Shown here one piece after another: positions 17,164 through 25,345 of a DNA stretch of 64,000 nucleotides (position 1 is its first letter; each line of letters starts with the position of its first letter). The stretch spans positions 1 through 64,000 of the forward strand of contig JAKFDI010000022.1 of the NCBI GenBank assembly GCA_036676235.1, in the 5' to 3' direction. The notes under the pieces were generated by a model that was not told the DNA's origin, ran no database searches, and worked only from the letters and a program-made list of their open reading frames with translations. This DNA is from JAKFDI01 sp036676235 (GTDB taxonomy: Bacteria; Pseudomonadota; Gammaproteobacteria; Burkholderiales; Burkholderiaceae_C). The position numbers and the translations under genes were made by a program.

Positions 17164-18726
17164 ATGCCAATGACCATCAACACGAACATCGTTTCGCTGA
17201 ATGCGCAACGCAACCTCAACACCAGCCAAAGTTCGCTGGCCACTTCGATGCAGCGCCTGTCTTCCGGCCTGCGCGTCAACAGTGCGAAGGACGACGCCGC
17301 CGGCCTCGCGATTGCCGAGCGCATGAACACCCAGGTGCGCGGCCTGAACGTGGCGGCACGCAACGCCAACGACGGCATCTCGCTGGCACAGACCGCTGAA
17401 GGCGCGCTCGGCAAGATCGGCGACATGCTGCAGCGTGTGCGTGAACTGGCCGTGCAGTCGGCCAACGCGACCAACAGCGCCGACGACCGTGCCGCCCTGC
17501 AGGCCGAAGTCGCTCAGATGAAGGAAGAAATCGGCCGCGTCGCCGAACAGACCTCGTTCAACGGCACCAAGTTGCTCGACGGCACTTTCCAGGCGGCGGC
17601 TTTCCAGATCGGCGCCAATCAAGGCCAGATGATCACCATCGCGGAGATCACCAACGCCAGCCTCAGCGCACTGGGCAGCTGGACCAGCGTGGACACGCCG
17701 TCCGCGCCGGTGACCGGTGTCGCGCCGGTGGGTACGGGCGGGTCGGCCCTTGTGGCTGCCACGCCGACCGACTCGACGGTCTCGGGCGCCTATGTGATCG
17801 CTGCGTCCACGACCGCGACCGATGCGTTCCAGGTGTCCATCGACGGCGCGGTCGTTTCCGACAACGTGGTCGCCTCGGCCACTGCCGGCCAGATCGACAC
17901 CGACATCGCCGCATTCGTGGCCGCCAGCAACGGCGCCTACACGCAAGCCGGAACGGTGGCCGGTGGCGACCTGGTGATCACCAAGGCCGACGGCACCGAC
18001 CTGGCCATCACCACGTCGTTCTCCGATGCCGTGGGTTCGACCGCTGCTGCTGCCGGCACCACCTCGGACGGCACGTTCGGCGCGGGCTTCGTTGCCACTC
18101 ACACCGGCGGCACGCCGGAGGTGCCGGCCGTGGCCGCCACCTTCTCGGCCATCGCCGCAGGCGAGCTGACCATCAACGGCACCAACATCACCGTCGGCAT
18201 CGCCGCCGATGCCGCCACGCGCCTGGCGGACCTCGCCACGGCCATCAACGCCGCTCGCGACACGACCGGCGTGATGGCCGAAGTCGTCGGCGGAGCACTC
18301 GAACTCACCTCCATCGGCGGCACGGGCGACATCAACGTCGCCGGTACCGCTGCCACGGTACAGGCCGGCCTGACTGTGGCCGACAGCCTGCACACCGACG
18401 GCACGGCCCAGACCGGCTTCTCCGCGCTCGACATCTCCACCGTGGAGGGCGCAAACAACGCCATGCTCGCAATGGACGCCGCGTTGAACGACATCAACTC
18501 GGCGCGCGGCACGCTGGGCGCGGTGCAAAGCCGGTTCGAGAACGCCATCTCCAACATCCAGGTAACAGCGGAGAACCTGACCGCCGCACGCGGGCGGATC
18601 ATGGACGCCGACTTCGCGATGGAAACGGCGAACCTGTCGCGCGCCCAGATCCTGCAGCAGGCCGGCACCGCGATGGTGGCCCAGGCCAACCAGCTGCCGC
18701 AGCAGGTGCTGTCGCTGCTGAAGTAA
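17164..18726 (+). CDS. fliC: Flagellin FliC, copy 2
   Basis: Second flagellin, also 520 residues, starting MPMTINTNIVSLNAQRNL behind ACAGGAGCGCC. Its domain layout is the same as copy 1. Substitutions are concentrated at residues 150-170, around 200 and in the GELTING module. Long tracts are almost identical to copy 1 even at silent positions, pointing to recent duplication or gene conversion. Unlike fliC copy 1, fliD and fliS, I find no TCAAG/CCGAT promoter in the 123 bases between the terminator and this gene, so it may depend on read-through or a weaker promoter. Confidence 0.93.
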   Translation: MPMTINTNIVSLNAQRNLNTSQSSLATSMQRLSSGLRVNSAKDDAAGLAIAERMNTQVRGLNVAARNANDGISLAQTAEGALGKIGDMLQRVRELAVQSANATNSADDRAALQAEVAQMKEEIGRVAEQTSFNGTKLLDGTFQAAAFQIGANQGQMITIAEITNASLSALGSWTSVDTPSAPVTGVAPVGTGGSALVAATPTDSTVSGAYVIAASTTATDAFQVSIDGAVVSDNVVASATAGQIDTDIAAFVAASNGAYTQAGTVAGGDLVITKADGTDLAITTSFSDAVGSTAAAAGTTSDGTFGAGFVATHTGGTPEVPAVAATFSAIAAGELTINGTNITVGIAADAATRLADLATAINAARDTTGVMAEVVGGALELTSIGGTGDINVAGTAATVQAGLTVADSLHTDGTAQTGFSALDISTVEGANNAMLAMDAALNDINSARGTLGAVQSRFENAISNIQVTAENLTAARGRIMDADFAMETANLSRAQILQQAGTAMVAQANQLPQQVLSLLK

Positions 18727-18813
18727 AGCGCCGAGAGCGCGCGCGCCGGTGCGCGCCCTCCTTCAAATCGCGAGCCTGCCCTTCCGGCGCCGATACGCAC
18801 CGGACGCGCGGGC

Positions 18814-18840
18814 TCAAGTTCTTGCGCGAACTGCCGATCA
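18814..18840 (+). promoter_or_regulatory. Sigma-28 (FliA)-type promoter for fliD
   Basis: TCAAGTTC, 11 bases, then GCCGATCA: the canonical FliA spacing with one -10 mismatch. It lies 25 bases before the fliD ATG, implying a very short leader. Confidence 0.65.
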
Positions 18841-18865
18841 AGACGTTTCACACTGAGGTCTTCCC

Positions 18866-20221
18866 ATGGCGATTTCATCCCCCGGCATCGGCAGCGGTCT
18901 CGACGTCGACAGCATCGTGAGCCAGCTGGTCGCGCTCGAACGCAGGCCGATCACCCTGCTGGAGACGGCGAAGACCAAGCTCGACAGCCAGCTGTCGTCG
19001 GTCGGCTTGCTGCAGAGCTACATGGGCAACCTGCAGTCGGCCGCCGGCGTGCTGGCACAGGGCGACTTCTGGACCAAGAACGCCGCCACGAGCAGCGATG
19101 CAGCGTCCGTGTCCGTGTCGGCACGTGCAGGCGCCACACCGGCGAGCTACAGCATCGAGGTGACGAACCTGGCGACGGCTCAGTCCCTGTCGTCAGCGGT
19201 GATCACCGACACCACGAACGTGGGCACGGGCACGCTCAGCATCACGCGCGGCGGCGTGGAAGTGCAGGTGGAGATCGGCGCTGGGGAGAACTCGCTCGAA
19301 GCGATGCGAGACAAGATCAACGCCGCGGACGCCGGCGTCACCGCCTCGATCGTGCAGGATGGCGCGGGGCCGCGCCTCGTGTTCACCGGCACCGAAACAG
19401 GTGCGGCCAACGCGGTCACGGTGTCCGTTGCCGATGCGACGGGGCAACTCGGCGCGCTGGCCTATCCCGGCGGCATGACGGAGAACCGGGCCGCCGCAGA
19501 TGCGGCGTTCACCGTCAACGGCCTGGCGCTCACGTCGGCCAGCAACAAGCTCGAGAACGTGGTCGACGGGCTGGATCTCACGCTGTCCAAGATCACCGAG
19601 TCGCCCGTGACGGTGAAGGTGAGCAACGACAGCGCGGCGCTGCGCAAGGGCATCAATGATTTCGTGAGCGCCTACAACGCCATCAACAGCTTTCTCAGTA
19701 CGCAGACCCGGTACGACGAAGCGACCAAGAGTGCCGGCGCGCTGCAGGGCGACCGCACGGCCGTGAGCCTGCAGTACAAGCTGCGCAGCCTTGCGGCGCA
19801 GTCGGGCGACGCATCGTCGGCCTTCGGGCGCTTGTCCGACATGGGCATCGCGCTGCAGCGCGACGGCTCGCTGAAGGTCGAGAGTGAAACGAAGCTCACC
19901 GCGGCGCTGGCCGACCCGGCCGAGTTGTCGAAGGCCTTCACCACGGCTGATAGCGGGCTGGCGCACGGCTTCAAGGGTCTGGCCGACAGCATGCTCGGCG
20001 TCGAAGGACAGCTCACGTCGCGGGCCGACGGCCTGCGAGCCAGCGTCAAGCGCAACGAGGACAACCAGGACCGCCTCGAGGACCGTGTGGCGCGCACAGA
20101 ACAGCGCCTGCTCAGGCAGTACCAGGCGCTCGACGCAAAGATGGGCGTGTTGACCAATCTGTCGAGCTACGTGACGCAGCAGATGGACATGCTGAGCAGC
20201 ATGTACACGCGCGACAAGTGA
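18866..20221 (+). CDS. fliD: Flagellar filament cap protein FliD (HAP2)
   Basis: FliD caps the growing filament and folds incoming flagellin. The 451-residue protein begins MAISSPGIGSGLDVDSIVSQLVALERRP, the diagnostic FliD N-terminus. It has the Ala/Thr-rich central domains and ends with a coiled-coil C-terminus (LEDRVARTEQRLLRQYQALD and LTNLSSYVTQQMDMLSSM). The start at 18866 sits behind TGAGGTCTTCCC. It is followed by a terminator at 20236-20272, so fliD appears to be monocistronic. Confidence 0.95.
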   Translation: MAISSPGIGSGLDVDSIVSQLVALERRPITLLETAKTKLDSQLSSVGLLQSYMGNLQSAAGVLAQGDFWTKNAATSSDAASVSVSARAGATPASYSIEVTNLATAQSLSSAVITDTTNVGTGTLSITRGGVEVQVEIGAGENSLEAMRDKINAADAGVTASIVQDGAGPRLVFTGTETGAANAVTVSVADATGQLGALAYPGGMTENRAAADAAFTVNGLALTSASNKLENVVDGLDLTLSKITESPVTVKVSNDSAALRKGINDFVSAYNAINSFLSTQTRYDEATKSAGALQGDRTAVSLQYKLRSLAAQSGDASSAFGRLSDMGIALQRDGSLKVESETKLTAALADPAELSKAFTTADSGLAHGFKGLADSMLGVEGQLTSRADGLRASVKRNEDNQDRLEDRVARTEQRLLRQYQALDAKMGVLTNLSSYVTQQMDMLSSMYTRDK

Positions 20222-20235
20222 GCCTGATCGGCAAC

Positions 20236-20272
20236 GAGGCGCCGCGCCCTTTGGGGGCGGGCGCCTCTTTTG
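20236..20272 (+). terminator. Rho-independent terminator after fliD
   Basis: An 8-bp outer stem (20236-20243 with 20260-20267), an inner G/C-rich stem and TTTT follow 15 bases after the fliD stop codon. Confidence 0.85.
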
Positions 20273-20328
20273 CGTTCTGAAGCAGCCAAACGGCCAGAAA
20301 AACAGCGGCAAACAGCGGTTTCGAGCCC

Positions 20329-20356
20329 TCAAGCGCTGCGCGTAGCTGGCCGATAA
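20329..20356 (+). promoter_or_regulatory. Sigma-28 (FliA)-type promoter for fliS-fliT-ycgR
   Basis: TCAAGCGC, 12 bases, then GCCGATAA, a perfect FliA -10 with the same spacing as the motA and fliC promoters. It lies 38 bases before fliS. Confidence 0.75.
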
Positions 20357-20394
20357 CCCTGCAACACCGCAGCAATCAGGCCCCCAGGAGCACC

Positions 20395-20832
20395 ATGTAC
20401 GCCGCAGCCGCATCCCCTTTCAGCACCCGTGCCTCGCAAGGCTTCACCAACAGCTACCGCAGCGTGGGTCTCGAGACCGGCGTCGAGGCCGCCTCACCGC
20501 ACCGTCTGGTGGCGATGCTGTTCGATGGCGTGCTCGAGTCCATCGCCCATGCACGCGGCGCAATTCAGGCCGGACAGATCGAAGCCAAGGGCCGCGCCAT
20601 CGGCCGTGCCGTGCGCATCATCGAAGAAGGCCTGAAGGGCAGCCTGGACGCGAACGGCGGCGGCGCGCTGGCGGCCGACCTGGGCCAGCTCTACGGCTAT
20701 GTCGTCCAACGCCTGACCTACGCCAACCTGCGCAACGACAGCGCCGCGCTCGACGAATGCCAGCGCCTGATCGAACCACTGCGCGAGGCCTGGGCCTCGA
20801 TCGCGCCGCAAGTCGCGGCGGCCCCGCGTTGA
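20395..20832 (+). CDS. fliS: Flagellin export chaperone FliS
   Basis: FliS binds the C-terminus of flagellin and prevents premature polymerisation. The 145-residue helical protein has the family N-terminus with the conserved tyrosine (FTNSYRSVGLETGVEAASPHRLVAMLFDG) and the amphipathic helices forming the flagellin groove (RAIGRAVRIIEEGLKGSLD, LYGYVVQRLTYANLRND). The ATG at 20395 follows CAGGAGCACC. It is the first gene of fliS-fliT-ycgR, whose sigma-28-like promoter lies just upstream. Confidence 0.95.
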   Translation: MYAAAASPFSTRASQGFTNSYRSVGLETGVEAASPHRLVAMLFDGVLESIAHARGAIQAGQIEAKGRAIGRAVRIIEEGLKGSLDANGGGALAADLGQLYGYVVQRLTYANLRNDSAALDECQRLIEPLREAWASIAPQVAAAPR

Positions 20833-20873
20833 ACCGTTTGCACTTCTCGACCCAACCACTTCCGGGGCCGACC

Positions 20874-21173
20874 ATGAACGCCAGTCTCCTGAACTACTAC
20901 GAAGCCATCGAAAAGGCGAGCTCCGACATGCTCGAAGCCGCCCGCACGGGCAACTGGGACCACGTGGTCAAGCTCGAGGGCGCCTGCGCGCTGCTGATCT
21001 CGCAGCTCAAGCACGCCGCCGCGAAGGAGGCGCTGGGTGCCGAGGAAGCGCAGCTCAAGTCGCGCATCATGCAGCGCATCCTCGTCAACGACGCCGAGAT
21101 CCGCCAGCTCGCCGAGCCCTGGCTCGAAGACCTCGACAACCTGATGGCCGGGCGGCCCAAGACGTTGCATTGA
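20874..21173 (+). CDS. fliT: Flagellar chaperone FliT
   Basis: A 99-residue helical protein in the FliT position after fliS. FliT is the export chaperone for FliD and in enterobacteria also restrains FlhDC. The start at 20874 (MNASLLNYYEAIEKASSDMLEAA) gives a standard length; a longer reading frame overlaps fliS and is not used. FliT sequences diverge strongly, so the call rests on size, helical pattern and synteny. Its stop codon overlaps the TTG start of the PilZ gene. Confidence 0.8.
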   Translation: MNASLLNYYEAIEKASSDMLEAARTGNWDHVVKLEGACALLISQLKHAAAKEALGAEEAQLKSRIMQRILVNDAEIRQLAEPWLEDLDNLMAGRPKTLH

Positions 21174-21967
21174 GCCTTGCACTGAGCCCGCACCGAGCAG
21201 ATCACGCCGTGGACACCCTGCCGATGCCGCTGGACGCCGTGGCCGCAGCGCATGGTGGGCTGGACGACTTTCGGCTCACGTCCGTCGCCGAGATCGGCGC
21301 CATGCTCAAGCGCCTGCTCGACGGCAACGTGACGCTCGGCCTGAACGCCTCCGACGGCAGCTCGCTCAGCGCGACGCTGTGGACCATCGATTCGGCGCGC
21401 GGGCACATCAGCTTCAACCCCGACCTGCACGACCCCAACCTCGCGCGCTTCGTCGAGGCCGACGAAGCCGTGGTCGTGGGCTATCTCGACAGCGTGAAGC
21501 TGCAGTTCGACGTGGGCGACCTGGTGATGGTGCACGGCGCAAAGGCCAGCGCGCTGAGCTGCGCCTTCCCGCGCGAGATGTACCGCTTCCAGCGCCGCAA
21601 CGGCTTTCGCGTGCGGCCGGTGCTCAATGCCTCGCCGATGGCTCGGCTGCGCCACCCGATGATTCCCGATATGCAGCTCGCGCTGCGCATGCTCGATGTC
21701 AGCATCGGTGGCTGCGCCCTGCTGCTGCCAGACGACGTGCCGCCGCTTTCACCCGGCGTGCTCATCAACGGCGTGCTGCTGGAACTCGATGCCGACACGC
21801 GGGTGAACGTGTCGCTGCGCGTGCAGCACGTCACCTCGCTGAACCCGGAATCGCACGCGGTGCGGCTCGGCTGCGAGATGGCCGAAGTCGGCAGTGCCGG
21901 CGTGCGGGCGCTGCAGCGCTACATCGACCTCACGCAGAAGCGGCGGCGGTTGATGGTGCTGGATTGA
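21170..21967 (+). CDS. ycgR: YcgR-like flagellar brake protein with PilZ domain
   Basis: Predicted cyclic-di-GMP receptor that slows the flagellar motor by binding the stator or rotor. The 265-residue protein has an N-terminal YcgR domain (about residues 35-135) and a C-terminal PilZ domain with both ligand motifs: RRNGFR (142-147) and DVSIGG (176-181). Translation most likely starts at TTG 21170, overlapping the fliT stop (TTGA), which implies coupling; ATG at 21224 is an alternative. Its place in the fliST operon ties it to FliA control. Confidence 0.88.
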   Translation: MSLALSPHRADHAVDTLPMPLDAVAAAHGGLDDFRLTSVAEIGAMLKRLLDGNVTLGLNASDGSSLSATLWTIDSARGHISFNPDLHDPNLARFVEADEAVVVGYLDSVKLQFDVGDLVMVHGAKASALSCAFPREMYRFQRRNGFRVRPVLNASPMARLRHPMIPDMQLALRMLDVSIGGCALLLPDDVPPLSPGVLINGVLLELDADTRVNVSLRVQHVTSLNPESHAVRLGCEMAEVGSAGVRALQRYIDLTQKRRRLMVLD

Positions 21968-22073
21968 CGTTGCGCGGCCGATAGGGACCGTTCGGCGCGG
22001 CGTACGGTAGACGGTAGGCCGTGTTTCAGGCGGGCAGAATGCCCGCTGGCATGGCCCCTCGAAGTTCCGCCGC

Positions 22074-22379
22074 ATGACCTCCCCGCTTTCCCCCGCGCAG
22101 TGCACGTCGCTGGCCGACGTGCGCCGCGAGATCGACCGTCTCGACCGCGACATCGTGCGCCTGCTGGCCGAGCGCGGCCACTACGTGCTGGCCGCCGCCC
22201 AGTTCAAGCGCAACGCGGCCGAAGTGCAGGCGCCCGAGCGCGTCGAGCAGGTGATCGCCAACGTGCTGCGCCTGGCCGCCGACGAAGGCGCGATCCCCGA
22301 CGTGGTCGAGCGCGGCTACCGCGCCCTCATCGCCGCCTACACCGACGCCGAGCGCGCGCACCGGGAGCCGCGCGCATGA
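22074..22379 (+). CDS. Chorismate mutase-like AroQ/PchB-family protein
   Basis: A 101-residue helical protein of the AroQ fold, which covers chorismate mutases and isochorismate-pyruvate lyases. Typical marks are DVRREIDRLDRDIVRLLAERGHYV with the conserved Arg and Lys positions (VLAAAQFKRN), and PERVEQVIANVLRLAADEG, with a C-terminal Gln/Glu region degenerate against AroQ. The small size and the following chorismate-binding gene, reached through an ATGA overlap, make an accessory role on chorismate or isochorismate likely. I cannot decide between the two reactions from sequence alone. Confidence 0.8.
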   Translation: MTSPLSPAQCTSLADVRREIDRLDRDIVRLLAERGHYVLAAAQFKRNAAEVQAPERVEQVIANVLRLAADEGAIPDVVERGYRALIAAYTDAERAHREPRA

Positions 22380-24331
22380 TTGCCGTGGTCCGCAGCGAGC
22401 GGCCGGCAATGGCTGCCGACGTGGACGCCGCCATCTCAGCCATCGACCGCAGCCCCGGCGTGTGGCTCGGCTGCGATGTCGACGTGCCGGGCCTGTACCG
22501 GCGCGAGGCGTCGGCGGCGCTCGACGCGCTGCTCGCCGTCTACCTCGACGGCCGCCTGCTGCGCGTCGTGCCGCACGGCGGCCTCGGCCGCGCACTGGCC
22601 GCGCAGCTGCTGCCGCTGGCGCCGTTCGAGCGCATTGACGGCCGGCTCGAACTGCGCTTCGCGGCCGGCGAGGGGCAGGACGGCGTTCACCCGGCGATCA
22701 CGCTGCTGCGCGACGTGCTGGCCCTCTTTGAAACGCAGCCGGCCGAACTCGGCCTGTACGGCTTGCTCGCCTTCGACTACTACCGCCTCTCGCGCGCCGA
22801 CGAGCTGCCCGATGACGGGCGCCGCCGCGTCGCGCTCATCCTGCCGCAGCGCGTGCTGCTGTCGAGCGATGCCGGCGCGCGCTGGGTCGAGTTCGACTTC
22901 CCCGGCCTCGCGCCTGTCGACGGCCCGCAGGCCGAGGCACCGGCCGCACGGTTCGAGCGCCACGCGGACGACCACCCGCCCGGCGGCCATGCGAAGGCGG
23001 TGGCGCGCGGCGTCGAGCTGATGCAGCGCGGCGAGCTGTGCTCGCTGGTGTTGTCGCAGACCTTCCGTCGCGAGACCGCGGTCGACGCCGCCGACGCCTT
23101 CACGCGCCTGCGCCGCGACAACGCCTATCCGGCGATGTTCTTCGTCAACGCCGGCGGCGGCGAGCGCGTGTTCGGCGCGTCGCCCGACATCCAGGTGCGC
23201 GCCGACGCGCAATGGGTGGAGACGGCACCGGTGTGCGGCACCTTCCGCCGCGGTGCCGATGCCGTAGACGACTACGCGCAGGCCAAGAGCCTCGTCACCT
23301 CGGCGGTCGACGAAGCGTCGCTCGCCGTGTGCGCCGACTCCGACCGCAACGACAAGGCGCTGGTGTGCGTGCCCGGCAGCGTGGAGCAGGTGTCGCGGCG
23401 GCGCATCCACTTCTTCTCGACCATCATCCACGCCATCGACCACACGCGCGGCCGTCGTCGCGCCGACGTCGATGGCTTCGACATCGTGCTCGCCCACGCC
23501 ACGCCGGCCACCGTGACCGGCATGCCCAAGCGCGCGGCGCGCCTGGCGATCGCCGACATCGAGCCCGGCTGGCGCGGCTGGTACGCCGGCGCGGCGGTGC
23601 GCATCGGCGCCGATGGCAGCTGCGAGGCGCTCACCATGCTGCGCTTCGCGCGCCTCGTCGACGGCTGGGCCGAGGTGCGCACCGGCGGCAGCCTGCTTGC
23701 CGATTCCGACCCGGTGCGCGAAGAAGAAGAGACACAGCTCAAGGCGCAGACGATGTTCCGCGTGCTCGCCGGCCAGTCGCCGCGCGCAGCGGCGCCCGCG
23801 CCAACCGCGGCGCCGCGTGGCCATGCCGTGCGCTATGTCGACGGCGGCGATGCGTTGGCGGCTCTGGCGCGCGAGGCGCTGGTGCAGGCCGGCGCCACAT
23901 TCGATGAGCGCGCTGCGCTGACGGTGCTCGGCGACGGCCCGCTCGAGGCGTTGCGCGAACGCGAACCCGTGGCCGGCCCGCTGCTCGCGCTCAACAACGC
24001 CGCGCTCGCGCTGCTGGCGCGCGACGGCGCCGTGCTCGAAGCGCTGGCGCAGCCGCAGTTCGGCCGAGCGCTCGCGAGCACGGCCGCGGCCGACGGGCCG
24101 CTTGCCGCGCTCGGCGACTTCGATGCCGGGCTGTATTCCACCTCGCGGATCACCGCCCTGCCGCCGGGCTGGACGCTCGCCGCGCAAGGCGCCGACAGCC
24201 GCGTTGTCGCCGCCTGCCATGCGGGCAGGCGCGCCGTCGCCCTGCTGTTCCGCCCGGACGCCACGGTGTCGCTGCGCCACGCCGCGGGCCGGCGCTGCCT
24301 CGCCGCGGCGCTCGACTGGCTCGAACCCTGA
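22376..24331 (+). CDS. TrpEG-type anthranilate synthase homologue with decayed amidotransferase half
   Basis: A 651-residue protein. Residues about 205-465 form a chorismate-binding domain of the fused TrpE(G) branch: VFGASPDIQV, GTFRRG, DRNDKALVCVPGSV, IIHAIDH, ATVTGMPKRAARLAI and LLADSDPVREEEETQLKA. In the helix that usually reads DEAEL (metal-ligand Glu), this protein has DEASL, with Ser at residue 315. Residues about 475-651 align in position with the glutamine amidotransferase, but its GVCLG nucleophile and QFHPE triad motifs are gone (LLALNNAAL and LLFRPDATVS instead). It therefore cannot use glutamine in the normal way and may make a non-aminated chorismate product or use free ammonia, an inference. 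It is coupled to the AroQ-like gene and followed by Bug and FAD genes. Confidence 0.75.
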   Translation: MIAVVRSERPAMAADVDAAISAIDRSPGVWLGCDVDVPGLYRREASAALDALLAVYLDGRLLRVVPHGGLGRALAAQLLPLAPFERIDGRLELRFAAGEGQDGVHPAITLLRDVLALFETQPAELGLYGLLAFDYYRLSRADELPDDGRRRVALILPQRVLLSSDAGARWVEFDFPGLAPVDGPQAEAPAARFERHADDHPPGGHAKAVARGVELMQRGELCSLVLSQTFRRETAVDAADAFTRLRRDNAYPAMFFVNAGGGERVFGASPDIQVRADAQWVETAPVCGTFRRGADAVDDYAQAKSLVTSAVDEASLAVCADSDRNDKALVCVPGSVEQVSRRRIHFFSTIIHAIDHTRGRRRADVDGFDIVLAHATPATVTGMPKRAARLAIADIEPGWRGWYAGAAVRIGADGSCEALTMLRFARLVDGWAEVRTGGSLLADSDPVREEEETQLKAQTMFRVLAGQSPRAAAPAPTAAPRGHAVRYVDGGDALAALAREALVQAGATFDERAALTVLGDGPLEALREREPVAGPLLALNNAALALLARDGAVLEALAQPQFGRALASTAAADGPLAALGDFDAGLYSTSRITALPPGWTLAAQGADSRVVAACHAGRRAVALLFRPDATVSLRHAAGRRCLAAALDWLEP

Positions 24332-24355
24332 ATCCCCACCACACGGAGACACACC

Positions 24356-25345
24356 ATGTTCCACAGCATCCGCAACCGCCGAAGCTCGCTGCTTGCCCTG
24401 GCCGCCCTCACGATGCTGGTCGCCGCGCCGGCCGCCGCGCAGACGGCGTGGCCGACGCATCCGGTACGCATCGTCGTGCCCTACGGCGCCGGCTCGTCGC
24501 CCGACGTGCTGATGCGCATCATCAGCGAGAAGCTTGCGCCGCGACTGGGCCAGCCGATCGTCATCGAGAACCGCGCCGGCGCCGGCGGCAACACCGGCAC
24601 CGACCACGTCGCCAAGGCGCAGCCCGACGGCTACACCTTCCTCGTGAGCACCAACGGCCCGCTGGTCTACAGCACCGTGTTCAACCACAAGCTGCCCTAC
24701 GACCCGTTCAAGGATCTCGCCCCTGTCACGCTCGCCGGCGGCCAGCCCAACGTGTGCGCCGTGTCCAACGACCTGGGCGTGAACAACGTCAAGGAATGGG
24801 TGGCGGCGATGCGCCGCGAACCGGGCAAGTTCAACTATTCGTCGACCGGCGTCGGCTCCATGTCGCACCTGACCATCGAGATCCTCAAGCTGAAGACGAA
24901 CTCGTTCGCCGTGCACCTGCCGTACTCCTCGTCGCCGAAAGCGGTCATGGCCGTGATGCAGGGCGACGTGCACTTCGCCTGCGTGCCGCCGGTGGCCGTG
25001 ATGCCGCAGGCCAAGGCCGGCAAGGTGAAGGCGCTGGCCGTGACCACCAAGAACCGCAGCCCGCTCGCGCCGGAACTGCCGACGATGCGCGAAGCCGGCT
25101 TCCCCGAGATCCAGGCCATGGCGTGGATGGCGGTGATGGCACCGGCAAAGACGCCGCCCGAGATCATCGAGCGCATGAACCGCGAGATCGTGGCCGTGCT
25201 CAAGGACCCGGAGGTGCGCGAGAAGCTCGCCGTCGCCTACATGGAGCCGATCGGCTCCACGCCCAAGGAACTGGCCGACTTCATGGTCGAGGAGCGCACG
25301 CGCTGGGCGCCGGTGATCAAGCACGCCGGCCTGAAGGTCGATTGA
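24356..25345 (+). CDS. Bug-family periplasmic solute receptor
   Basis: A 329-residue secreted binding protein of the tripartite tricarboxylate (Bug/TctC) family, abundant in Burkholderiales. The signal peptide (about residues 1-28, ending AAAQ) precedes WPTHPVRIVVPYGAGSSPDV, the family's opening strand. The ligand-loop ENRAGAGGNTGTDHVAKAQPDGYT and the FNYSSTGVGSMSHL segment follow. Most Bug proteins are orphan receptors; no TctAB membrane genes are nearby. Its stop codon overlaps the next gene's ATG by one base, so the receptor and FAD enzyme are co-expressed with the chorismate genes. Confidence 0.92.
   Translation: MFHSIRNRRSSLLALAALTMLVAAPAAAQTAWPTHPVRIVVPYGAGSSPDVLMRIISEKLAPRLGQPIVIENRAGAGGNTGTDHVAKAQPDGYTFLVSTNGPLVYSTVFNHKLPYDPFKDLAPVTLAGGQPNVCAVSNDLGVNNVKEWVAAMRREPGKFNYSSTGVGSMSHLTIEILKLKTNSFAVHLPYSSSPKAVMAVMQGDVHFACVPPVAVMPQAKAGKVKALAVTTKNRSPLAPELPTMREAGFPEIQAMAWMAVMAPAKTPPEIIERMNREIVAVLKDPEVREKLAVAYMEPIGSTPKELADFMVEERTRWAPVIKHAGLKVD

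Noticed and set aside
15268..18528. Open frame of 1086 codons on the minus strand across both flagellin genes
   Set aside because: It is the antisense shadow of two repeat-like, GC-biased flagellin genes; the translation is His/Gly/Arg-rich and duplicated because the genes are duplicated. No ribosome-binding site.
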